From: Smittium culicis
Lineage: Eukaryota > Kickxellomycota > Harpellomycetes > Harpellales > Legeriomycetaceae
DNA: 10,590 bases
Direction: 5' to 3'
NCBI GenBank assembly: GCA_001970855.1
Contig: LSSN01002176.1
Coordinates: forward strand, 1-10,590
Position numbers and translations under genes: made by a program. The notes beneath the pieces are model-generated. The model was not told the DNA's origin. It did not search any database and saw nothing but the letters and a program-made list of their open reading frames with translations. This document shows positions 1-8,509 of this stretch, piece by piece. Each line of letters begins with the position of its first letter. The stretch's first letter is position 1.

Positions 1-53
1 AAAGATAAAGCATTCTACTTAATAATACTATACGAATAATTAATTTTATATAG
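1..53 (+). other. 3' end of an ORC1 intron
   Basis: This A+T-rich stretch has an in-frame TAA near its start and ends in TATATAG, the same acceptor type used by nearly every other intron in the window. Coding homology to ORC1 begins directly after it. The upstream ORC1 exons, with any BAH domain and the Walker A motif, are outside the window. Confidence 0.8.
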
Positions 54-1269
54 GATCTTCCTCACTTTGATTTTGTTGAAATAAATGGGATGAAATTAAC
101 TGAGCCTCAACAACTATACGTCCAACTATGGAAAAGTATTTCAGGCACCCAAACTAAGCTTACTGCAGCTCACGCTGCTCTAATGCTGAATGAATTTTTT
201 TCTGACTCTTCTGCAAAGAAAAATTCTCAGCCAATGAAAATTGTTTTTGTTGATGAGCTTGACGTTCTTGTTACAAAATCTCAGTCAATAATGTACAACT
301 TATTCGACTGGCCAACTAGGCCAAAGTCGAATCTCATTGTTATAACAGTTGCAAATACAATGGACTTGCCAGAAAGAATGCTACAGCATAAAATATCCAG
401 TAGACTTGGGCTTAAACGTATTAACTTTATGCCATATTCACACGAACAACTCACTAAAATTGTGACGTCAAGAATTGGAGACAGTTTAGTGTTTGAGCCT
501 GATGCTGTTCAACTATGCGCGCGTAAAATCGGTGCAGTTTCTGGCGATGCCAGACGTGCACTAGACGTATGCAGGTAATTAAAATTTAGATTTAAGAAAC
601 TTTAATTAATTGCTCTAAAAAAAAATTAATGTGCTAGTTTATAACTACCTCAATAATGTTTATCGAATATTTTTCATTTGCTTAACTATCATATATAGTT
701 AAGTTATAAATTCTAAACTTGCGCTTAGATTCAGCTTTTTAAATGTATTTTTAATACATTTTTTAATATCATACTTTTATAGGAGAGCAGTTGAAATTGT
801 CCAGAACGAAACAGACCCGATTAAAAATAACTCTACTAACTCTAGTAGTGACTCTGGATTGGTCACAATGAGAATAATTGATCAAGTAATTAAAGAAATG
901 TATAGTTATGGTTTTATCCCAATAATCCAAAATGCTAGCTTCCATCAAAAGCTATTTATGATATCTACACGTGCAGCTATTAGAGCCTGTGGTTTGCCAG
1001 AAACACAACTCGGTGAGATATCCAGAATCCATAACCAAATGGCTCAGATGTATGCGCAGCTGGGTTCATCATCGGTGCTTGGAGGCCAAGTTCTTAATCA
1101 GAGCATGTCAATTAGGATTGCTCTTGATGTAGCGAAACTGGGGATAATAATGATTGAGCCAAACTCGCAAGCAGGTCTTAGTAGATTAGTAAGACTCAAT
1201 ATCAGCGATGATGATATACTTATGGCTTTACGTCCCGATAAGCTACTAGGTAAATTAATTGTTCAATAA
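54..1269 (+). CDS. ORC1: Origin recognition complex subunit 1 (C-terminal part, 5' end off window)
   Basis: ORC1 is the AAA+ ATPase subunit of the origin recognition complex; it binds origins in the nucleus and helps load the MCM helicase with CDC6 and CDT1. Exons are 54-574 and 783-1269, joined through a GTAATT donor and a TAG acceptor; 335 residues are visible. The first exon opens with the ORC1-typical NGMKLTEPQQ block, which CDC6 lacks. It continues with Walker B (VFVDELD, about 243-263), the LFDWPT block, sensor 1 (VANTMDLPER, from about 348), the SSRLGL arginine-finger region and sensor 2 (GDARRALDVCR). The splice restores CRRAVEI exactly as the family expects. Exon 2 begins with a short Asn/Ser linker and then encodes the C-terminal winged-helix domain, ending at TAA 1267-1269. 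The Walker A motif is not visible because the window starts too late. Family identity is very secure. Confidence 0.95.
681..761 (+). repeat. Two perfect 9-bp hairpins inside the ORC1 intron
   Basis: The first stem pairs CTTAACTAT (681-689) with ATAGTTAAG (695-703) around a 5-nt loop. The second pairs AAATGTATT (741-749) with AATACATTT (753-761) around TTT. Both lie in the 575-782 intron, the longest in the window. They may only fold the intron and bring its ends closer; no known RNA class is recognised. Confidence 0.6.
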
Positions 1270-1270
1270 A
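1265..1270 (+). promoter_or_regulatory. Possible poly(A) signal overlapping the ORC1 stop
   Basis: AATAAA overlaps the TAA stop of ORC1. In such A+T-rich DNA the hexamer is common, so this is only a candidate; no mapped transcript end is available. Confidence 0.25.
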
Positions 1271-1283
1271 GAGAATAATTACC

Positions 1284-1442
1284 ATGCGATTCTTCTGCTT
1301 CTTTTTTTCAAAAAATAGTGCTTGCTGTTCATTCGCTCTTTTTTACGGATTTTATGCACTCAAACACTTTTTTATTTTTAATATATATCTTAATTTCGAG
1401 CTGCTCTATGATGAGATATATTCAAATTGTCAGTTGAAATAA
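1284..1442 (+). CDS. Doubtful small ORF, 52 residues
   Basis: An ATG in the favourable context ACCATG starts 15 nt after the ORC1 stop and runs 52 codons to TAA. The predicted product is rich in Phe, Cys and Tyr, with a hydrophobic first half (MRFFCFFFS, then about 25 largely apolar residues), and resembles no family I know. It sits where the ORC1 3' UTR must be. A run of this length is close to what chance gives in such DNA, so I list it only as a candidate. Confidence 0.15.
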   Translation: MRFFCFFFSKNSACCSFALFYGFYALKHFFIFNIYLNFELLYDEIYSNCQLK

Positions 1443-2039
1443 AATTTATTGAAAATTTTTTTTAATCCTGTAAGTTAGTCTTACGAATTAAATATTTAAA
1501 TTAATATCTCGTAGAAAGGGTAATCAGACAAAAATAATAAAATTAGCAAATTCTTATTATAATTTATGGATCTTGAGTTATTTTTTTGTGACTTTATCAT
1601 TACTCTTTTTTTTATACAATCATCAAATATAACCATCAAATTAATCTTGATAGGGTTTGTTGGTGCAGATAATTTTCTTTTTTTTAATTACTATTCATCT
1701 TGTAACTAGACAAGCATTTATTCAATCGTTCCTGAATAAGCCTTGACTTTTAAAAAAATATCAAAATTTCAGTATCTAAAAAACTCGCGAGAAAAGATTA
1801 ATTATTCTATAGCTAAGATTTTATTAATTAATTTATACTTTTCAATCAATAATTTCTTATTATTATATGCCTTAATTAATGGAAATCTTTAGACGTTTTA
1901 TAAATTTTTTCTACATCAATATTATTATAGCTAATAAAAATTAAACCCTGTACAATTAATATTAATTTTTAAATTATCTAAATAATTAGTTTAATATTAA
2001 GCTGGTTTATTTAATTTGTGGTAGCCTATTTTTATAATC

Positions 2040-2189
2040 TCAGCAAGGGTTAATTACATTATGTACACCACCATCATCACCAATAAGTAACACGATTGTT
2101 TTTGGTAATATATTTACGATGGACTTATTTTTAAATTTTACAAGGTTTTCAAAATGCTTGGATTTACTTTTCCTTTTCTGTTTTAATTT
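2040..2189 (-). CDS. Candidate terminal exon of an unidentified minus-strand gene
   Basis: On the minus strand a tract of twelve T (2209-2198) and a TAG (2192-2190) form an acceptor like those of the confirmed introns. An open run of 49 codons follows, with a Lys-rich start and then TIVLLIGDDGGVHN near its end, closing with TGA at 2042-2040. An AATAAA lies 29 nt further on (2011-2006). The layout resembles a gene end and the last 60 nt are richer in G+C than their surroundings. I could not join it to upstream exons and do not recognise the product; chance remains quite possible. Confidence 0.2.
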   Translation of the reverse strand, partial: KLKQKRKSKSKHFENLVKFKNKSIVNILPKTIVLLIGDDGGVHNVINPC

Positions 2190-3152
2190 CTATCTTTAAA
2201 AAAAAAAAGCTTGAAAGTTTTCCATGTAATTTTTCAAATTTTAATTATCAATATATATTATACATTTTTTAATTTAGATTCAATCCAAGCTTTCTACTGT
2301 TAAAGTTGACTTTTTTTTTAAATGACTCATTAAGAATTTATGCTAAAAATATTGACATAAATCAATATCTTTTTTGTAAATTATCATTTTCGATATTTTG
2401 TAAAAGCAGACCAAATGATCTTAAGACTAAGTAATAATATATCAGATAAACTTCTAAATTGCAGGAATATTTTAATTTAAATGGTAATTTACTGTGTGCC
2501 ATAAGAAAAACACTTAATTTCTTATAAATGTGAAAACTTAATATCATAAAAACTTACAATTTATTTTTTTTATGCTTTAATACGAGATTTAACAATACAT
2601 TCTCTTTTTGAATTTGTAAATGCAATTTTGATTAAATTGTTAACTTGACAGACGCCTAAATAATAAATCTTTTAAGACATTTTTCGCGCTATAATAATAA
2701 AATTGATATAATGTTTTTTAGCAGATGTTGCATACTTTTTATCAATAGTTTTTTTAAAAAAGATTTATATTAATTATAATTTTAAGCTTTTAGTAAAAGA
2801 TTGGTATGTATACCTAGTAACATACTTTCAATTACAGCGTACTTGGAATATACTTTATGTTAAAAAACACATGGAAAAAGGTAAACTTTTATTTGGCCAA
2901 TTATTGGCAGGAATAGCTCAGTGGCTATTTTTTTCTCTATTAAATCCTTGTTAATAATTAAAGCACGTGATTTGAAAAATCTTTCAAGTATGTATATATT
3001 TTTGCATAATACGATTGAGGTAAAAATTGAATTTCACTTTTTTCTCAAATTATATTTATATTTGAACTCTTATTATACATCAAATAGTAAATTTAGCTCC
3101 TGTTTTTTAAAACATTGATATAATATACTTACAATAATAATTATTTTTGAGT

Positions 3153-3836
3153 ATGGAAATGAGTGCTAACAAAGCGCCTTCCGATGGTATATTGAACGAA
3201 TCTATGTACACAGAGAATAAAAATGAAATACAGAAATGGGTTAGTAAATTTTTTAAATCTACACTTAATTTCTTAATGATTTCATTTTTTTAATTTATAA
3301 AGGTTAGGGAATACTCTGGAATTGATACAAATTTTAATGACAGGAATGAAGGAAAAGCAATTATTTCCATTCTAATGAAAATGTAATTTTTTTTATATAT
3401 AAACTTGAATAATTAGAAGATGTATAAATACCTTAACTCTGCTATAAAATTTATATGCATAAAAATAAATACCTTAGTTGTAAATTAATAACTTTGTACG
3501 TGTTGATTAAATAGTGATCAGGAATATTTCGACGACGTAATTAATAACTTCGATGTATCTGAAATTTCAGAAAATTTCGAAAAGATATCCAAAAAGCTCT
3601 TAAAATTCTTTGAGTCTCGTTTTTGCTTTACACCTAGCAATGAATTTTTGCCAAAATTCGATAATACTGGTATTGATGATTCAGAGTCTGAAATCCTACA
3701 ATATAAATTAAACCTATTAAAGTTATCAGTCCTCATTTTAACTTGCACGATTTTGGTACATAAAAACGAAGTTTCCTCAGTGTTCAATAACATAGACAAA
3801 GATACTTGCCAAATATTAATTGACATTTCTGAAAGG
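3153..3836 (+). other. HOOK-like domain encoded by exons 1-3
   Basis: After splicing, these exons give 163 residues. The order of motifs follows the HOOK (CH-like) domain of Hook-family dynein adaptors. A conserved Trp opens KWVREYSGID, then NEGKAIISILMKIDQEYF matches the family's G...VLxxIDPxYF block. KISKKLLKFFESRF follows, then a late helix LLKLSVLILTCTILV and a closing amphipathic helix ending ILIDISER. Introns 1 and 2 fall inside the first two motifs, and splicing restores both, which supports the exon model. In Hook proteins this domain binds the dynein light intermediate chain and is followed by coiled coil; no coiled coil follows here. The assignment is by eye. Confidence 0.65.
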
Positions 3837-6800
3837 GTAAAGCGGTATATTTTTCAAACTAGTTTCTTTGTTATAATTCTTTTTTTTTTTTTTGCAATTT
3901 ATAGACAACAAATAACCCAGGTCGCTTGTTATATGATACGGAAACCGAAGGAAATTCCTCGTTAGAAGATAGTAACAATAGCTTAAATAATTCCAATAGC
4001 ATAATAGCGAGTAAATATGAACCTCGCAACGATTCCAGAAGCAATGAGAATAGCTCTAATAACCATGGCATAAGTAGCAAAATTGGTACTAACGAAAGTT
4101 ACAATAGTGAGCATCTTAGTCCAATGCATGAATCTGTTTATAGCTCTTCGAATGACTTTTATGATACAACCTCTAAGTTCTTGGAGAGCGAAAGCTCTGG
4201 TTTTTTTAAACGATTTCAAAATAATAAAAAGGTCAATAATGACCCTAGTAGATATTTAAAAAGCTCAAAAAATGCCTCTGAATTTCAAATAAATGATACT
4301 AGTCAAGTTCTAAGCCAAGTTCTTGATTATGTAGTGGGTAGCAGTGTCCAAAAATCAAATAAGCCAATAAAAAGTTATCCTCAAAGTATTCATTCAATCT
4401 CTAATTCAAGCTTAAAAAGCTCAGAATCTTCAAATTACTCAATCTTTACTGATTCAGAAATCAGCTATAACTCAGATCATAGCTCTGAAGAAAATAATAA
4501 TGACAATTTTTCAATTGAATCTACTTCTTTGGTCAATAAAAATCATAGATTAAATCCAGCATCAACGTTTGACGAGATCAGCCTTAATACAAATCAGCTT
4601 AGCTCAAGAAATACTAGCTTTGAATCGATCAGCTCTGAATTAGTCCCAAACATATCTTCTGGAAATCGTAACAATAGATTTGAATCACAGCTAAGCTCAA
4701 ATATTCACAAAACATTCAAGTTCGACTCATTCTTTATGTACATATTTCTTATAAATTCTTCTGCTTTAATCATAAACGGCTTTTACAAACTTATATCTAC
4801 AAAGGTAAATTTTTTTTTATTATAATTTTATTTTTATAGTTGCATATTTTTGATACTCGTATGAATTTTTAAACAAATTTTCGCGTTTTTTTAGGCGCCT
4901 GATTATGGAAAATTGCCAAGTAGAGACAGCCTTTTGTTTTATGCTCTTATTGATTTGCTATGTAGGTGTTTTAATAATAATACTTAATTTATACTGTATA
5001 TTTTTACTTGAAGTTTTGTACCTATCTTAGGGATCGTTGCGCTCTTAACGGTTTTAGTTGTAGTGTTTGGGTGGATTTGGTCAAAAGCAGCAACGAAAAA
5101 CTCAAAAGTAACTATTTTTTATAGACTGCTCTTTTTAATTTCCTCTTAACCCATTTTATCAGAAAAAAGCATATTATTTTATAAAACTAAAGCCTAAGCA
5201 TATTTTTCTCGAAAAAATTATTAATAATTAGGCTCTTGTTTGGCTCTCTGTGATATTTGTACCTTCTGTGAGCATTGTTATAGGCGGAATATCAATATTC
5301 GACATTTTTTCACAAAGTAATTCAGGTGCTCAGATTCCTAAATTTTACTTGCTGGGAAGGTAAGGAATAAATTTAATTTAAATTTTAGAATCCTATTTAC
5401 TTCTAACTATGTATCCTATTTTTAATATGAACATCAAATTTTAATCAACTTTAACGTCTTTGGAATTTTTAGGAACCTTACAATTATCCTAGCTTCATTT
5501 ATTGTTTCTGCTAAAAATATATTCTACTTATACAAAAAGAAAGAAAGTATACAAAAAGCTGCTGACGCAATAGAGGTAAGATTTAATAATTTACAGAACC
5601 TTTTTAATGCTTCAGAATTGGATTTTATGAAATTTATGAATTAGTTTAAATTATACATTAATATATTAAATTGATTCATACCTTTTCTTATTTTCTATCT
5701 AGATGGTGTCAAATGTAATTTCGGAGATTAAAATAGTATTTGGGTTAGGAATTTTCGCGCTTGGACTATTTGTTTTTTCGTCGTTCGGTTTTTTGATTTT
5801 TGTATCAAGATTAATGATATTTACAAAGACAAGTAAGTAGCGTTGTTGAAATGGCTTGGATTAAATTTTAAGAAATTTTACTTTGAAAAAAAAAAAATTT
5901 TTCCTTATTTACCTTTTTACCAATTCATTATTATTTAAATTCTTAATTGTGATATTTTTAATATAATTATAGGCTTTTTTTATGTGCAGGTTGATATGCT
6001 TGTTTGGTATACATTATCGTTTTTATGGATAAATTGCGTATTTTTACAGTTCCATAGGTGTTATTTTTTTCCATAAATAATCTTTTATTTATTTAACCAG
6101 TTAATTTATCTATTCTTATCATTTTTTATTCTTTTTAAATTTTTATCTAAATTAAAATATTTCAAATTAGAGTAGTAACATCATCAATAATCGGTCAGTG
6201 GTATTTTCATCGACATGATCCAAACGAAAATAAAAATCAATACGGACAAACTTCAATATATTTTACTTGTAATAAAATGTTTGGTACTATCTGTTATGGA
6301 GGGTTGATACTAGTTTTTTCGTCAATATCAAAAGCAGTTTTAATAATAGCAAACGTAAGTAGTAAATATTATGGTTATAATATATAATATCCTTTTTCAA
6401 ATAAATGCCAGAGATAAAAAAATCTATAAAATGATTTCTTTCGGCTTCACTCGATTTAAAATAGGAAATAATAGTTTGATCGATTAAAATTTTAGTATAA
6501 TCATATTGATTTTGCTTTATAAAATTTTTGTAGGGTTTTTTAAGGATTATTAGTGCTTTTCTTTTCCCTTTATTTTCTGTCTTCTTTGCGTGCTTCCCAG
6601 CCAGATACTTTCATATTGATTTGCTTTTTGGCTCAGCAGTTAAAAACAAATTCATATCAGCAGTATCCGTCGCTTCAAGATACTCATTGACTTATAGCGG
6701 CCTTGTCGGTCAGCCTTATTACCCTAGCTATATACGAGTATATAAACTATTGTCAAATCAAGGTCTAATAATGCCAGAAACAAGTAAGCAAGAACTTGAA

Positions 6801-7335
6801 TTACATGTTCTATATATTTTGAATAATTTAAATGCTATGTAGAACGATTTTTATTTACGATGTATATCTCTAATAGCCATTTCATTTATTTATTTATTTA
6901 TTTATTTTACTATAATTTATTTTTATTTATTAGTGTACACTATAGAGATGGTATTTAGTTCAACTAGCTGGGTAGTATGTTTGTTTTCTATGTTTTTGAT
7001 TTCAGGTTACTCGGCATTTAATCTGAAGTCTAGCTATGGCATTATACTTGGATTGTGTTTATCATTTTTCCCATATGTAACATCTAGCTATCTGTTCAAG
7101 ATATATCTACACTCGTAAGTAAAAAATTGTTATATTTTTACTTTTTACTTGACATTTCAAACATTAGCTTATAAAGAATAAACCAACCAGCAGTATTTAT
7201 CGCTGTTTTAAATTAACCTATATATACTTTTATTATTTCTATAGATTGGATGCGCTAATTGTTTGCTATGCTATTGATTTAGAATCTAATTCTTGCCACT
7301 CGAATAGGGTAGAACAAGCATTGGCATTTATTTGA
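3153..7335 (+). CDS. HOOK-like domain joined to a choline-transporter-like (CTL/SLC44/PNS1) protein, 14 exons
   Basis: Exons: 3153-3239, 3303-3382, 3515-3836, 3905-4804, 4895-4961, 5031-5107, 5232-5359, 5473-5575, 5703-5832, 5973-6057, 6171-6354, 6534-6783, 6934-7114 and 7245-7335. They sum to 2685 nt, and every junction keeps frame, giving 894 residues. Residues about 23-163 resemble the HOOK N-terminal domain. Residues 164-433 are a Ser/Asn-rich, probably disordered linker. Residues 434-894 hold about ten hydrophobic segments of the CTL family, including SSIIGQWYF after a membrane helix, the YGGLILVFSSISKAVL helix and the C-terminal DALIVCYAIDLESN, the counterpart of the family's DTLFLCFLEDLE-type end. 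CTL proteins move choline or related cations across membranes; the substrate here is not shown by the sequence. The ATG at 3153 follows an in-frame TAA (3138-3140). The fused N-terminus is unusual. An alternative is two genes, with CTL starting at Met 4124. Confidence 0.8.
3905..4723 (+). repeat. Coding low-complexity Ser/Asn-rich linker
   Basis: The first 273 or so codons of exon 4 are dominated by Ser and Asn with scattered Glu, Asp and Lys. Loosely recurring units include FESISSE, FESQLSS and LSSRNTSFES; at the DNA level AGCTC and AGCTT recur many times. No hydrophobic segment appears until the first membrane helix near the exon end. It is probably a disordered cytosolic tether and a plausible phosphorylation target. 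The reading frame is open from the acceptor TAG itself, and its first Met codon is at 4124. Confidence 0.75.
6884..6907 (+). repeat. (ATTT)6 microsatellite in intron 12
   Basis: Six perfect ATTT units lie in the 6784-6933 intron, in the T-rich tract upstream of the TTATTAG acceptor, where they may simply serve as polypyrimidine-like sequence. Confidence 0.9.
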
Positions 7336-7633
7336 TATATATTTTTTTCAATAAAATTAAACTTTAATAGTAAAAAAATAATGATCCATTAAGACAATAA
7401 ACAATATTAAAATCTTTTAATGTTTGATATTAAGAGTAGAGGGAAATAAGATAATTAAATATTAAAATTGATTCGGGGAGTATTGATTTTGACTATTGAG
7501 AATTCTACTATGCTGTAGAATCTTATGTTATTTGTAATTTGGGTAATGGCTATAGGTTTTACGGGTATTCGGATAATGTACGGTTGAAATTAGTACCGGG
7601 AATATAATAAAGTTGAAGAATATAGTATGATTC
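7336..7633. other. Spacer between convergent HOOK/CTL and SFT2 genes, with hairpin
   Basis: Both genes end into this 298-bp spacer, so it should hold both 3' UTRs. The part near the plus-strand gene is A+T-rich. From about 7460 to 7610 the G+C content rises clearly (runs such as TTCGGGGAG, TTACGGGTATTCGG and AGTACCGGG). A perfect 7-bp hairpin, ATTCTAC (7502-7508) and GTAGAAT (7515-7521) with a 6-nt loop, lies at the left of that patch. A 20-codon ORF (ATG in CTTATGTTATTTG) is present but too short to call. Confidence 0.5.
7350..7355 (+). promoter_or_regulatory. Likely poly(A) signal of the HOOK/CTL gene
   Basis: AATAAA begins 15 nt after the TGA stop at 7333-7335, preceded by a T-rich tract (ATATATTTTTTTC). 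Position and context fit a cleavage signal; transcript ends are not known. Confidence 0.45.
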
Positions 7634-8489
7634 TTATAGCTTAAACAGAGACCCGCACATAGATGAAATCATTTGTCTATACGAAAAAGTTACAGAAAAA
7701 ATTAAAGAGTGAATTATAGAAATTTAAAGGTAAAAATAAGAGTACATACCTTCCGAATGGAATATAGCTTGCGGCATACCAGATAAGAGCCATGAATTGG
7801 ATAATTACAAAAATTAGACATAGCAGAGGTAGAGTATCCGAAACAGCAAAAATGATTGTTAGAATCATTGAAGCAAGATATACAATTCCAGCTACTAATC
7901 TCACTATTATGGCGGAAAGAAAATGAAATGATATATTATGATAAATCTTAAATTTAGGTAAATATTTATATTATTCAATGAAAAATACCTGGGGCAAAGG
8001 ACATTGAAATTTGCTTTTTAAAACCGACTAAAAACCCGAGACTGTTAAAAATAATAAGAACATAAGAATTAGATGATTTTATAAAATTAATATATGAATT
8101 AAGCATATTGTTTACTAAAATATTAAGTAAAATATAACTAAAATAAAGAAGGAAGAAATAATTACCTGAAAATACATAATAAATTTCCAACAGTGTACAT
8201 GACAGCGAAAGAGGTTAGCCTTGCAGAGAAAAGCATGATTGAGGCCTAGTATATGGTGTGAACATATTTAATGAAATCATAGTGAAAAGGGGGGAAATAA
8301 TTGATGACGTTAAGAAAAAATTAAAATTCTTACCAATAGCATTAATACAAATCCTCCTAACATCGAAGCACCGAAAGCATAGTATCGTTCTGTTCTTGAT
8401 AAACCGAACATTCCGGGATCGTTATTAAAAGGATCGGTAGGTAATCCTTGGCCGATGTTATTCGAACTGACATGGAATGGGAGAGACAT
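7634..8489 (-). CDS. SFT2: SFT2-family vesicle transport protein, 5 exons
   Basis: Minus-strand exons in reading order are 8489-8334, 8245-8166, 8041-7989, 7903-7750 and 7676-7634. They total 486 nt with all frames kept and give 161 residues, close to animal SFT2 proteins (about 160). The protein is a four-helix Golgi/endosome membrane protein of the Got1/Sft2 family, implicated in fusion of endosome-derived vesicles with the Golgi. After a hydrophilic N-terminus come LSRTERYYAFGASMLGG (helix 1), SFAVMYTVGNLLCIFS (helix 2), LVGFKKQISMSF, RLVAGIVYLASMIL (helix 3), and LIFVIIQFMALIWY (helix 4). The conserved SYIPFGR end is followed by a short tail. Splicing exactly restores the family's FAVFYTLGN-, K(K/Q)Q- and SYIPxAR-type blocks. 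The ATG at 8489 is the first after an in-frame TAA. The last exon gives QMISSMCGSLFKL and TAA, matching the expected C-terminus in length. The gene is complete and looks intact. Confidence 0.93.
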
Positions 8490-8509
8490 TTTTAAAGTTG
8501 GAAGGCGTG

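Larger units (their letters stand above)
1270..3152. other. A+T-rich spacer between ORC1 and the HOOK/CTL gene
   Basis: About 1.9 kb of very A+T-rich DNA with many short homopolymer runs. I see no recognisable protein domain, tRNA, rRNA or transposon. Open runs of 50-65 codons occur on both strands (for example 2921-3118 plus, 2362-2547 minus and 2858-3032 minus), but at this composition a stop is expected only about every ten codons, so runs of that size are expected by chance. Two slightly better candidates, 1284-1442 plus and 2040-2189 minus, are listed separately. The promoter and 5' UTR of the downstream gene should lie at the right end. Confidence 0.6.

Noticed and set aside
2362..2547. 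Minus-strand 61-codon open frame
   Set aside because: No recognisable domain and no convincing donor to link it to the 2040-2189 candidate exon.
2911..2940. TAGCTCAGTGG, a tRNA D-arm (A box) look-alike
   Set aside because: No B box (GTTCGANNC) or T-arm follows within the needed distance, and no acceptor stem closes.
2858..3032. Minus-strand open run of 57 codons with protein-like stretches (ATELFLPIIGQIK)
   Set aside because: No start codon, no clear splice partners; runs of this length are expected about once per 2 kb at this composition.
2921..3118. Plus-strand 65-codon open frame in front of the HOOK/CTL gene
   Set aside because: No familiar motif, very A+T-rich composition; length is within chance expectation and it stops before the real start.
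3302..3309. GGTTAGGG as an interstitial telomere repeat
   Set aside because: Only a little more than one unit; it is explained by the intron 1 splice site repeat.
3518..3826. Minus-strand 102-codon open frame
   Set aside because: It lies antisense to exon 3, whose plus-strand frame fits the HOOK domain.
3871..4219. Two minus-strand open frames of 69 and 78 codons
   Set aside because: Antisense shadows of the Ser/Asn-rich exon; AGC and AAT repeats read as Leu- or Ile-rich on the other strand.
6784..6842. Read-through of exon 12 to TAG at 6840-6842 as the end of the transporter
   Set aside because: The GTAAGC donor at 6784 restores the frame into exon 13, and the CTL C-terminal motif then follows in exon 14.
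7975..8190. Minus-strand 71-codon open frame
   Set aside because: It reads through an SFT2 intron; the spliced SFT2 model explains its coding parts.
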